Source: Zizania palustris
Taxonomy: Eukaryota; Streptophyta; Magnoliopsida; Poales; Poaceae
DNA length: 64,000 nucleotides
Reading direction: 5' to 3'
NCBI GenBank assembly: GCA_019279435.1
Contig: JAAALK010000082.1
Span: 81,192,989 to 81,256,988 of the forward strand
The notes below the pieces were generated by a model, which did not search any database, was not told the DNA's origin, and saw nothing but the letters and a program-made list of their open reading frames with translations. The translations under genes were made by a program, and so were the position numbers. Positions 11,501-21,555 of this stretch are shown piece after piece; position 1 is the stretch's first letter; each line of letters opens with the position of its first letter.

Positions 11501-11992
11501 TATCGGGGGAAACTACTTCATCCTCAGAGCTTTAGAGATCAGCAGCCAAAGATAATTCTTCAGCTTCGAAGCATGTGTTTATCTCCATGATGATGTAGGT
11601 TTCAAGACGAAGGATGCTTCGGCTTCATGGTTCGAAGGTATCCTCCGAAGGCCTCGAAGCTACAGTGGAAAACAGCAAGGCTGATAAGACATCTGCCTTA
11701 TCTATCCTCTCTGGATAGATTTTACTATTTTAACCCTATTCGGGGTACCGAATTGTTTCCACTATGTTGGTTGTAATTGAGGGGTAAATAGGTCTTTTCC
11801 TTAGAGTTTTTACCTATAAATACCCCTTCTTACCCTGTAATAGGCATCGAATACTCAGTTATTCAATACATAACTTCGAACTACTTTGAGCTATTATCCT
11901 ATTCGGAGGCTCAAAATAGTCCGCATCACAAACTCTTCGTTTGTTAGTTCTTAATCTTTGAGAACCTGTTAGCGTAATCCTTTGCACCAACA
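11501..11992 (+). repeat. 3' LTR of E1 element B (492 bp)
   Basis: This is the plus-orientation copy of the E1 LTR. It starts TATCGGGGG where the other copies have TGTTGGGGG, so the terminal TG has mutated, and ends ACCAACA. It contains ACCTATAAATACCCC with a TATA box at 11813-11820. It closes element B; the following bases ACAAG would be the target duplication but the partner is outside the window. Confidence 0.87.
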
Positions 11993-13507
11993 ACAAGATA
12001 TATAGAAAAACCCTTCAACACTCAATTAATTTAATCAAGGCTTTCAGATCTGAATAATCAACAGCAGAGGTATATTCCTAGAGCAGATCAAATTCATTCA
12101 GATAAACTTTACTCAATAAGAGTCATGATTCATTTAAATTTCAGTACATACACAAGAATGGACCAGATATCTCCTTAATCAACTCAAAAAGGGACTCAAC
12201 ACTGCTCAAAATGTATCAACTCTGCTCAAGAACAGAAAAATCACCTGATAAAGCTTCAGCACCTCTTTCTTGATCTCTGAATATTGTCTTGATCAGAACC
12301 TTCTCTTCCACGGATGAATCCTTGATTGATTGACTTGATATTGAATCATACACAAAACAAGTACCAGACTACAAGAGAAATCAGATAAAAAATACTGGTA
12401 ATCAATTTCTAGAGAAAGGTATTCCTGGCGATGCAGCTACAGGTTTCACGGAAGACTCTAGATGATGAACAGTGTTTTCGAAACAGCACAGTAAATCACA
12501 AAAAAACCAAACTGATGATGAACTTCACAATCTCCAAAATCGTTGTGCAGAAACAAGGATTCAGGGAACAAAAATTCATCAGAGAAATAGCTTGGCGGCG
12601 CAGTAGAAAATTCCCTGAAGAACCTAGACGGGAAACAGTATTTTTGGGACAGAAACAGTGATTGAAGAAGGAGTAATCCCAAGAAGAACAGCAAATTCAC
12701 AAAATAGATAAGCTGAAGATGCAATTTCAGGAATCAAAGATCACAAAATAATCAGACCATTAAGCACAGAAAATTCAGGTTATATTTCTCACAAAATGGC
12801 AGCCAAAACCATTAGGTATGAGGCCCATTATATAGCCATACCCTAAGAGGCAACTTTACACAAGGATCCTCCAACTTTTCAGAATTACACATAAGGACAT
12901 GACACATTTTAAGAATTAGAAATTCTGAAAATTACACACATAGACTCTATTGTTCTTTATTACAAATTGACTCAGCACTTTTAATATATTTTCAGAATTG
13001 TGATATCCTAAAAATATACTAAAATTTTACACTCTACTCTAGATTACTCAAAATAAAAAAGACTCCTAATTATTGAAATTAAAATATTTAGAGATGCGAC
13101 GGTTTTCACCAAAAACCGACAAAGCCTCCCCAATCATCGACGATCGTCGTCAGTCTGCGAACTTGACTGCCAGCAAGTCTCTCCCACTCTCGATCCCTCG
13201 AGCCACCTTGTCACTTGAAATGGCTTCCCTTTCGCTGACTCAACCGACACTTCGTCTTGATCGACCTCCATCTCATGTCCTGCTTGATCTCCATGCATAC
13301 ATCTGAGTTCACTCTCAACTTCGACTGACACCCTTGATAATCTGGCATTAGACTTCCCGTCTAACCCTAATCCCTTACAATCAACAGTTGACGAGTATCT
13401 CAAGCCTGCACACATGAGACAAACACATACACACACATGTATCTCAATCACTCATCATAACCTTGAAGCATAGTGACGATCCTCAGTAGGTTCCTCAATA
13501 AAGTCTT
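11993..13507 (-). repeat. Unassigned LTR-like fragment
   Basis: This AT-rich stretch of 1.5 kb has no credible reading frame and does not resemble the other families here. On the minus strand GGCTATATAATG (12826-12837) is a good TATA box, and a CA-rich microsatellite lies at 13420-13440. The right boundary is where homology to the E2 integrase begins. A partial LTR of a further retrotransposon in minus orientation is the most likely identity, but no TG/CA termini or internal region are seen. Confidence 0.4.
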
Positions 13508-14118
13508 CACCATACTATGCTCAGGACAATGATCAGGCCGAGTCTAGTAATAAAACCGTAATTAATTTCATTAAGAAGAAAATTGAAGAGTTCCCTAAAA
13601 GGTGGCATGAAGTGCTTTCTGAGGCATTATGGGCTTGTAGAGTCGCAAAGCATGGTGCTACCAAAGTTAGTCCATATGAATTAGTATATGGACAAGAAGT
13701 CGTTCTACCAGTAGAGGTAGATCTTGGATCATTAAGATTTCTTAAGCAAGATGGCTTATCGGTCGATGAATATGAAATTCTTTTGAAGGATAATTTAGAA
13801 GAAGTGATCGATAAGAGGTTAAGGGCTCTAGAAGCCATCGAAAAGGACAAGAGGAGAGTAGCTAGAGCCAACAACAAAAGAGTCAAAGCAAAATCGTTTC
13901 AAGTTGGTGACTTGGTTTGGAATACGATTTTGCCCTTAGGCACTAAAAACCACAAATTTGGTAAATGGTCGCCAAGTTGGGAAGGTCCTTTTAAGGTAGC
14001 TGAAATCGCTCAAGGTAATGCATAGTTATTAGAGTCTCTACAAGGAGAGCAGTTTCGAAGAGCTTTGAATGACAAATATTTGAAGGGCTACTTCCCATGT
14101 GTGTGGCAAAGTGCTTGA
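13508..14118 (+). pseudogene. Integrase C-terminal region of E2b
   Basis: The frame from 13612 reads through the integrase C-terminal domain: SEALWACRVAKHGATK, YGQEVVLPVEVDLGS, a long helical segment with LRALEAIEKDKRR, FQVGDLVW and SWEGPFKVAEI. It stops at 14023-14025 (TAG), where E2 continues (compare 60620), and the homology runs on to about 14118. Upstream, 13508-13611 matches E2 from its third catalytic region but is out of frame. There is no start; it is a 5'-truncated fragment. Confidence 0.82.
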
Positions 14119-14289
14119 AGTGTCAAAAGGTCGATATGGAGTATATCTTCCTTAGCCCATTGTGCTTTTAGCTCACTAATTTTGCTAAAAGGCAGGGGGC
14201 ATGTGTTGATAGCAAAAAATGGCATTAATGGTTGAAATTGTCAAAATGTCAATTTTTGGTAATTTGGGCCGAAAATATGTCTTCCCTGG
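14119..14289 (+). repeat. E2b polypurine tract and first 86 bases of its 3' LTR
   Basis: AAAAGGCAGGGGGCA (14187-14201) precedes TGTTGATAGC at 14204, the same arrangement as at 60791-60809 in E2 (polypurine tract then LTR start). The LTR is cut after CCCTGG at 14289 by the LTR of element C. The segment from 14119 to 14186 is the untranslated spacer after pol. Confidence 0.8.
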
Positions 14290-14783
14290 TGTTGGCGTAA
14301 AAGATTACGCTAACAGGTTCTCTAAGATTAAGATCTAACAAACAAAGAGTTTGTGAAGCGAACTATCTCAAGCCTCCAAATAGGATAATAGCTCGAAGGA
14401 GTTCGAAGTTGTGTATTGAATATCTGAATATTTGATGCCTATTACAGGGTGAGAAAGGGTGTATTTATAAGTAAAAACTCTAAGGAAAAGACCTTTTTAC
14501 CCCTCAATTACAACTGACATAGTGGAAACTATTCGGTACCCCGAATAAGGCTAAAATAGTAAAATATGTCCAAAGAGGTTAGATAAGCCAGACGTCCCGT
14601 CAATCTTGCTATTTCCCACTGTACAGACGAAGCCTTCGGAGGGTATCTTCGAACTAGGGTTCGGAGGACCCTTCAGCTTGGAAACTGAATCAACTTGGGG
14701 ATAAGCTTCTGTCTTAGAACTGCATGAATTCTCTTCATCTCTTGATCTTAAAGGTCCTAGGGATGAAGTATTTCCCCCCAACA
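14290..14783 (-). repeat. 3' LTR of E1 element C (494 bp)
   Basis: It begins TGTTGGCGTAAAAG and ends CCCCAACA on the plus strand; on the minus strand this is the standard E1 LTR with TATAAATACAC as the TATA region (plus 14460-14470). The minus-strand polypurine tract candidate lies just outside its right end (plus 14784-14797). Confidence 0.9.
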
Positions 14784-15292
14784 GTAGCGCCTCGAATACG
14801 CTTCTCCAATTTAACCTTTATAGCAGGAGAGTAGTATAAACAAGAAATATTTTCATGCTCAGGGACTTACAAAAAATTGAAGGTATTGTAACCATTCGAG
14901 GTGTCTCCGACATCGGAGGTACGTCTGATGGAAGCTTCAAACTTGGACTCCCGTGTGAATGCTTCGCAAGGAAACGAACCGTTGCGGAGGCGAAGCATCG
15001 CAGAGAGCCGTTAATTTTGAGTTGTTACCCTTCAAGTAGTTGTTAGGTTTCTAGGAAAAAGTAACGGACAAAATTTTAACCACGGGTTCACACCTTTTTT
15101 TACTTTCTAGCCCCACCCATCAGTGATAGAAGTTGAACCTACAATGTGAATGCATACCCGAATCATAGTAACCAGAGGTGGAAGGGTTAAAAAAAGGGAC
15201 TCAAACCTCAGTAGAATTTTTTACAGAGCCTTGGTTCTAATCCCTCTTTCTTCAACCTTCAAGCTTTCCCCAATCTCCTAAGCAATCAACTG
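14784..15292 (+). other. aORF upstream region of element C, promoter eroded
   Basis: It is homologous to 34718-35219 of element D and 11500-10998 of element B. The TATA box present in both is replaced here by GTTAAAAAAAGG near 15187. No gene is seen. Confidence 0.6.
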
Positions 15293-16135
15293 ATGGTGAG
15301 AACTAGTGCGACGGTGCCAGCTGCGGCAGGAACCTTGGTGTAGAGGCAAGCTTGGGCAGCATCAGCAGCGGCGTTAATGGCGGGAGCCCGGGGGGGTTAT
15401 TGGCCGAAGAACCCATGGGAACTCCATCCACCGTCCATGAATCCATTGAGGTAAAGCTTCCTCCTCGGTCAATCGGCGAGTACGGCGGACTCCATCGAGG
15501 AAGCGGTGAATTGGAAGTTGGTCCCGGGGATGACAACTCGGGTTCCCGGGATGGAAGCGACCCCAGCACCTCGGAGCAGAGAAGTAGTGGTCTTCGAGGC
15601 CTTCTTCGAGGCTGGGCTAGGGCTGCCTGCAATCAATTTCCTATCCGAGGTATTAGACATGTTTCATATCACTTTACCTCAATTGTCACCGAATGCCATC
15701 ACAATATTGGCCATCTTCGAATGGGCTCTTCGGGCAGAGGGGTGTGAAGGGAGATCAGAAGTCTTTGCAGCCACCCATGAGGCCTCTTGCCAGCCGAAGC
15801 CACAAGATGGACCAGGAGACACCAAGGTACTGGTAGCCTTCAGAAGTGTGAACTTCCAACTTCAGAAGGAGTACTCGCGGCACTTCCCACCAAAGGCCAT
15901 CAACGATCGGTGGTACACCAACTGGATACTCTGATGGTTCTATGCCAAAGTCGGAGAAGGTTCTAGCCTAATGGGGCCCCTACAATAAATCTGTTACTGG
16001 GAGGAAGCCGAAGCCACTCCAGACCCTAGCATGCTTTTGACGCGACTGGGGTTGCTTTCTTCGGTGGCCAGCCGCATGAGCATGCGGGACCTCGCGGAGG
16101 AATTCATCTCCCTTTGAATCCCTCCTCTCGGAGCG
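15293..16135 (+). pseudogene. Antisense extra gene (aORF) of element C, exon 1 joined to gene tail
   Basis: The ATG at 15293 corresponds to that of elements B and D. The frame keeps the Transposase_28-like block FFEAGLGLPAINFLSEV ... PQLSPNAI and the later YTNWIL segment, but has a TAG 17 codons in, another near 15451, and further stops at 15932 and 16115. Near 16135 the sequence jumps from exon 1 to the end of exon 5 (compare 36050 and 38925 in D), so exons 2-4 and most of exon 5, about 2.8 kb, are deleted. It cannot make the full protein. Confidence 0.78.
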
Positions 16136-16495
16136 AAGTGGCTTAGACCAAAATTTGTCTTAATGTAATATGATTACCCGATTAATATAACCTGTTTCGG
16201 AAGCATCACTTGATTGTTCCTTACTCCCTTGCCCCTCCTTGTGGGTGGGGGACCGTACGCGTTGCGATAGGGTCCATCGGACACAATGATTGATATAACA
16301 ACCTGATGCTTCACATAACACTTGGTAATCATATTTTACTCTTTCATAGAGTTCTTCGAACTGTACGTTCATATTATGATGTTTATAAGTTTTAGAACTA
16401 AGTTTATACTTGCAAGCTCCGATACCAGTCACTAAGGACTTTAAAAAGTGTTTGATTGGGTCGGGGCCTTGAAACCTTATTGCTTGGTCGCCTAC
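16136..16495 (-). other. Conserved segment between aORF and minisatellite, element C
   Basis: It is the counterpart of 6906-7221 and 38958-39290. A minus-strand frame (16432-16160) includes the shared SPTHKEGQGS segment. The hairpin GGACC...GGTCC at about 16250-16275 is well formed. Coding capacity is uncertain. Confidence 0.45.
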
Positions 16496-16972
16496 GACTC
16501 TTTTACAGATGCTTCGACCCCGGAGGCCAGAAATCTGTTCTTTTAAAGTCCTTAGACTCTTCTACGGATCCTAACAAGCCGGAGCCTGGAATTCGTAGGC
16601 TAGCCACCTATGGCTCTTTTACAGATACTTCAAACCCAGAGGCCAAAAATCTGTTCTTTTAAAGGCCTTAGACTCTTCTACGGATCCTAACAAGCCGGAG
16701 CATGGAATCCATAGGCTGGCCACCTACGGCTCTTTTACAGATACTTCGAACCTAGAGGCCGGAAATCTATTCTTTTAAAGTCCTTAGACTCTTCTATGGA
16801 TCCTAACAAGCCGGAGCCTAGAATCCGTAGGCTGGCCACCTACAGATCTTTTATAGATACTTTGAACCCGGAGGTCGGAAATCTGTTCTTTTAAAGTACT
16901 TAGACTCTTCTACAGATCCTAACAAGCCGGAGCCTAGAATCCGTAGGCTGGCCACCTACAGCTCTTTTACGG
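16496..16972 (-). repeat. 116-bp minisatellite of E1, about 4.1 units (element C)
   Basis: GATCCTAACAAGCCGG recurs at 16567, 16683, 16799 and 16915, a constant 116-bp period. The unit also holds CTTTTACAGATGCTTCGA and TTCTTTTAAAGTCCTTAGAC. Units differ by scattered substitutions, mostly C/T and G/A. Confidence 0.9.
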
Positions 16973-17129
16973 AATCTGTAAACCAATGGTTCGAAGGTTG
17001 TTTGCTGGGTTCCTTCAAAGATGCTTACCTTCCCAAGCATCTCCGTTCCCCTGATGCATCCACCAAGAGTAAGGAATATTTAAAGAGTAAGCATAATTTG
17101 AACCTCCTTCTTTATTTAGCTTAGAAAGG

Positions 17130-18420
17130 TACATTTACAATTGATTACAAGGAGCCCCAAAGCATAATAACATTTAAGGTGCTTCGCATTACATGCATGC
17201 TTCAACTCTTCCCATTCCAAATTAGCAAGCTTAAATGACCCAGGGCGCCCTGAGCGTATGATAATATATGGTCCTTCCCATTTGTTTCCTAGCTTCCCCA
17301 GACCAATTACAGTTTGCAGCACCAAATGAACTGGTCTAAGCTCATTCTCTTTTATCTTCGGGTCATACCATGCCTTCGTTTGGTCCCGGTACTTCATCAG
17401 ATTGGCGATAGCTTGAAGCCTTGTCTCTTCTGACAAGTCCAGCGAAGTGTTTCTTTCATCATCATTCCCAAGCTCCGTTACATAGAGGGATCCACCTTTA
17501 AGCTCCGTAGGATCATGGCCTCGTTTGTGAATAGCATCCTAAATAGGGTAAAGCCCGTGGACCTAGCTTGAGTGGTCCGAATGGGCCATAAAATCTTGGG
17601 GAGCTCTTTGGTCCACAGCCCCTTAGCTAACCCAACAATCCTTCGATTCAAACCAGAGAGAATATTTCCATTGGCCCGCTTGACGGCTCCGTTGGATTGG
17701 GGGTGGCGAACAGATGAGAAGGATAACTTGATGCTCAGGCCTTCGCAAAACTCTTTACAAGGCACGGCTTCAAATTCAGTGTTGTTATCAATAGTTAACT
17801 CCCTGGGCACTCCGAACCTGCATATGATATTCTGCCAAAAGAATTTTTGCACATTTCTTGAAGTGATATCAGTTAGGGGTTCAGCTTCGACCCATTTAGA
17901 AAAATATTCGATTGCTACCACCGCAAACTTCAAGCTGCCTTTTTCCATTGGAAAAGGGCCGATGAGATCCATTCCCCATCGCGCCATTGGCCATACCGGA
18001 GCATTAACTTGAAGAGGTGTCGGTGGACGGTGGCTCCTCCTACCCATCCACTGGCACCCTTGGAAGGTCCGAACCAACTCTTCTGCATCTCTTACAATTG
18101 TTGGCCAATAGAGCCCATGTCGAAGTGTCTTTCCTGCTAGAGCACGGGGGGCTAGACGGCTGCCGCATAAGCCTTCATGAATCTCCCAAAGTATATCTTG
18201 GCCTTTGGGTTGTGAGATGCACCGGAGTAGGGGAGAACAAACTCTGGCTTTGTACAATATTCCGTTGACAAGCTCATAATTTCGAACCCTTGCTTGGAGC
18301 CTTTGGAAATCCGGACGTTCTAACGAGACTGCACTGTTTTTCAAAACATCCATTATCGGAGTCCGCCAATCTATGACTGGGATGAAAAGGACTTCTACGG
18401 AGGGTAGTTGATGCACCGTA
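17130..18420 (-). pseudogene. Integrase of element C with catalytic Glu replaced
   Basis: A 427-codon frame (18761-17478) covers the end of the second RNase H and almost the whole integrase. The zinc region reads IHEGLCGSRLAPRALAG...RTFQGC: the second His is Arg and the first Cys is Phe compared with B and D. The core keeps WGMDLIGPFP and a TIDNNTEF second-Asp motif, but the third motif is NGAVKRANG where B and D have Glu (E to K). A stop at 17478 and the separate tail at 17436-17116 (TKAWYDPKI, KWEGPYII) complete it. The protein would be catalytically dead even if made. Confidence 0.85.
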
Positions 18421-19300
18421 GGCTTGATGAGTTCTTCGTAGAAAGTGCCCTCCGGGACGTCCAATGCTCCAGCTGCAGCCTTCGCTAGAATATCTGCAAG
18501 TTGATTATATGTTCGAGGGGTGCTTCGAATAGAAAATCCTTTAAACATTGCTTCGGTCTTGCGAATTTCTTCCAAATACTTTGCAAGATGCGGATTCCTG
18601 GCTTGGAAGCTCTTGTCAACATGGCCTGCGATGACTTGGCAAACTGTTTTTATTATAATCCTTGCTGCTCCAAGTGCCTTTGCCTTTTGGAGGCCTAGCA
18701 GGATCCCTTCGTACTCTGTGATATTGTTGGTGGTCTTAAAGTTGAGCCTCACAGAATACATAGCCTTATTATCATAGCTCTAGCTCCAGCACCGTATGCT
18801 TGATAGGCTCCATCAGAAAAAATTGTCCACAGACGTTCGGAGGGTTCTTCTAGAGCCCAAACTACGGATGGAGTCCACTCATCCACGAAATCAGCTATGT
18901 CTTGGGACTTGATAGTTGTTCTTGCCATGAAGGAAATACCAAAGGGGGCTAGCTCGACAGCCCATTTCTTGATCCTACCCGTGGAATATTTTCTCCGAAG
19001 CATATCACCAAGGAGATACGAGGTAGGAACGATGAGATTATGTGCTAAGAAGTACTGCCTTAGCTTTCGCGAGGCCATTACGAAAGCATAAGCAAATTTT
19101 TTGAGCTCAAAGTATATTGTCTTTGCTCCGGACAAAGCTTCTAAGATGAAGTAGACTGGGTTCTGCACCAGTTTTCCTTTAAGTTCAACTTCCCTGACTA
19201 GCATTGCACTTACTGCGGAGCCTGTTGCTACAAGATAAAGGAGGAGAGTTTTTCTGGGAGGGGCACAGTAAGTGTTGATAGATTTCTGAGATAATCTTTA
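18421..19300 (-). pseudogene. Tandem RNase H domains of element C
   Basis: The first RNase H is read at 19204-18860 (LKKFAYAFVMASRKLRQYF and the DFVDEWTPS end). The second begins with WTIFSDGAYQ (catalytic Asp kept, about 18800), is interrupted by a short deletion and stop near 18750-18775, and resumes with KTTNNITEYEGILLGL and a TVCQVIAGHV motif (Asp of the TDSQ motif of B is Val-Cys here). It is followed without break by integrase. Confidence 0.8.
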
Positions 19301-20330
19301 ATGCCATCGAAGCTCTTCTAGCACTCCGGTGTCCACTTGAAACTTTCTGACCCCTTTAGAGCTTTAAAAATTGGGAGGCTTCATTCCGCTGATCTGGCTA
19401 GGAATCTACTAAGGGCTGCAAGCCATCCTATCAGCTTCTAGACCTGCTTCAGATTTTCTAGTGGAGCCATTCTTTGCAGTGCACTTATCTGTGTCGGGCT
19501 ATCTTCGATTCCTCTTCTCGAAACTAAGTACCCTAGCAGTTTTCCTTCTTGTACCCCAAATATACATTTTTTAGGGTTGAGGCAAACTCCACATGCTCGA
19601 AGGCTCTCAAAAGTTTCAGCTAAGTCTAGGCTATGATGGTGCTTTACAACACTCTTTATTACAATGTCATCCATATAGGATTCGAGATTTCAGCCTATCT
19701 GGTGACCTAGAGCCTTAGCTATAAGACGTGAGAAGGTAGCTCCGGCATTCCGCATGCCAAAAGGCGTTCGAACATAACAAAATACTCTGGAAGGAGTTAT
19801 AAAACTTGTCTTGGCTTCGTCTTCGCACTTTAGCCAGACCTGATGATAACCAGAGTATGCGTCTAGGAAGCTTAACAATTCAGAGCTAGCCATAGAGTGC
19901 ACAAGCTTATCTACTCAGGGCATAGGGTAGGGGTCTCACGGGCATGCTTTATTCAGTGACGTGAAATCGATGCACATGCGCCACTTGTCGGAGCCATTTT
20001 TCTTGACAAAAATGGGGTTAGCCAACCACTCCGTGTGGGCTACTTCCCTAATAATTCCTACCCTCAGCAACTTCTCCACCTCCGCCTTGGTGAGGTCTGC
20101 CCTTTCCATTGATATCTAAGTTTTCTTTAACTACTTCCTCCAGCGAAATAGATATTCCCGAAGGTAGCCTCTTGCTGAATTGTATTGGATATTCCTTGCC
20201 ATCTTTTAGGATCATCTTTGTGATCACATCACCTTCCAGGCTTGGCTTTAGGGAAGGGCCCTTCGAGGGGTCTAAAGACCCCGAAGTGTCCTCTGTGTGC
20301 TCCAGCACACTATTCACCTGCCGAGGGTCC
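19301..20330 (-). pseudogene. Reverse transcriptase of element C
   Basis: It is read in pieces: NLDINGKGRPH near 20120, then about 19902-19690 with ELLSFLDAYSGYHQVWL (first Asp) and NAGATFSRLIAKALGHQ, then 19674-19438 with the YMDDIVIKS catalytic box and LLGYLVSRRGIE. Several stops and frame changes separate them, including one just before the YMDD box. It preserves the palm residues that element B has lost, so it is the better guide to the E1 RT. Confidence 0.78.
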
Positions 20331-20830
20331 AGAGGTGGACCATGGCCGTACTTCGCTCTTCGGGCTGCAGCTTGGTCTCCTGAAATAGTGAGGACTCCAC
20401 CTTGCACGGGCATTTTGAGACACAAATAGTTATGATGTGCTATAGCTCAACATTCCCCTCCCGAAGATTGCATTATAGGCATACGGGGCATCGACGACAT
20501 CGAAGATAACCTCTTCAACTCTAGCAAAGGGCCGCTCTCCGAAGGCAACCTCGAGACCTATCTGGCCGAAGGCATCGAGAGGAGGACCTGCGAAAACTTG
20601 GAGTGGGCGAGCTGCCAAAAGTAGGTGTCTTCGGGGAATGCACATCTGGTCGAAGGCCTGGACGCAGAGTATATCTGCGGAGCTTCCACCGTCCACCAAT
20701 ATCCTTCGTACTTCAACTCCGCTATATCGGCTAAAATAACAAGGGGGTCAGCATTGGGGAATTTCACCCCCGCAGCATAATTGGCAGTAAAAGAAATAGG
20801 TACATGAGACCACTCGGGCATTTCTGCCAC
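20331..20830 (-). pseudogene. Aspartic protease of element C
   Basis: A frame from 20699 reads VDGGSSADILCVQAFDQMC and ends AIFGRGMLSY; one frame change lies just upstream at about 20700 (the WWTVEAPQ reading). Active-site DGGS is intact. The RT linker (LTISGDQAAARRAKYGHG) follows at 20425 downward. Confidence 0.75.
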
Positions 20831-21550
20831 CGAACTCGAGGTCCCTATTTACCCTACTTCGCGGACATAGTCTCTTCGTTGCCGTTTTGACATGTTGCCG
20901 AGGGTCCCCCCTCCGGAGATGGGCATGACCACTCGCTTGTCGTGATCTTGGGAATCCTCCTGCTTCGATGATGGCATAATGTTGGCTACCGGGAGTTGCA
21001 TCGGTGCTTCGGGGTTGCTGGTTCGAGCCACAGCTTGCACAGGCTCCGAACGCACTACTAGAGGTGCTCGGTCCAAAGTACCTCACCCCGAGCTTCATCC
21101 TAAGTACTTGCCCCGAAGGGTCAATACAGACTTGCAGTCTTTTGTGTCATGGCTTCTATTTTCACCATGCACACAACAGAAGAAGGTTTGGCGCCTGCCA
21201 GCCATTCTCTCTTGGGACTTCGAGGTACCAGCCTTGTTAGCTTGCGCCTATTGAAAGTTGAAAGGCATCTTCGGGGCAGAGGGTGCAATATTTAACACCT
21301 CGGAGTGGAAGTTCTTCTTTCCCCATCTATGATCATTGAAGCGATTATCAAGGGGGGCTTGCAGAGGAGTCGGGACTTCTGGCTCCGTCTTCACTTCTCG
21401 AAGGGCTAGTGCAAGCGTCACAATTCTTCGGAGGCAGCCTTCCTTTGCTTTGGCATACTGTTCGAAGTATGCCATTAGCTGTGCTACAGATGACACCAGC
21501 TTCCGGTGAAGTTTGGTGAGGAGGTCTGGGTTCAACACCCCTTCGCGCCA
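20831..21550 (-). pseudogene. Gag C-terminal half of element C, truncated
   Basis: On the minus strand 21538-21248 keeps LTKLHRKLVSSVAQLMAYFEQ (corresponding to HRK in A at about 1210) and the EVLNIAPSAPKMPF segment. A zinc-knuckle-like stretch corresponding to NRSHDTKDCKS follows near 21140, out of frame. The 5' half of gag, PBS and 5' LTR are missing; the break near 21550 joins E2b LTR sequence. Confidence 0.72.
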
Positions 21551-21555
21551 GGGAG

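Larger units (their letters stand above)
2682..11992 (+). mobile_element. E1 element B: Tat-lineage gypsy element, 3' three quarters
   Basis: Order on the plus strand: gag tail and protease (2682-3296), RT (3324-4240), RNase H and second RNase H (4241-5190), integrase (5191-6455), 116-bp minisatellite (6640-6905), antisense multi-exon gene (10997-7222 minus), 3' LTR (11501-11992). The 5' LTR and most of gag would lie left of inserted element A, outside the window. Two RNase H domains in tandem and an extra ORF between pol and the 3' LTR are hallmarks of the Tat lineage. Pol is inactivated by deletions, stops and frameshifts. Confidence 0.88.
14290..21550 (-). mobile_element. E1 element C: Tat-lineage gypsy element lacking its 5' end
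   Basis: On the minus strand: gag (21550-20831, truncated at its 5' side), protease, RT, RNase H, second RNase H, integrase (to 17130), minisatellite, an internally deleted antisense gene (15293-16135 plus), 3' LTR (14783-14290). It inserted into the LTR of E2b; the left junction is clean at 14289/14290, but the 5' LTR, PBS and gag N-terminus were lost together with part of the E2b LTR, so no target duplication remains. Confidence 0.85.

Noticed and set aside
13415..13442. CA-rich microsatellite
   Set aside because: Too short and interrupted to be of interest.
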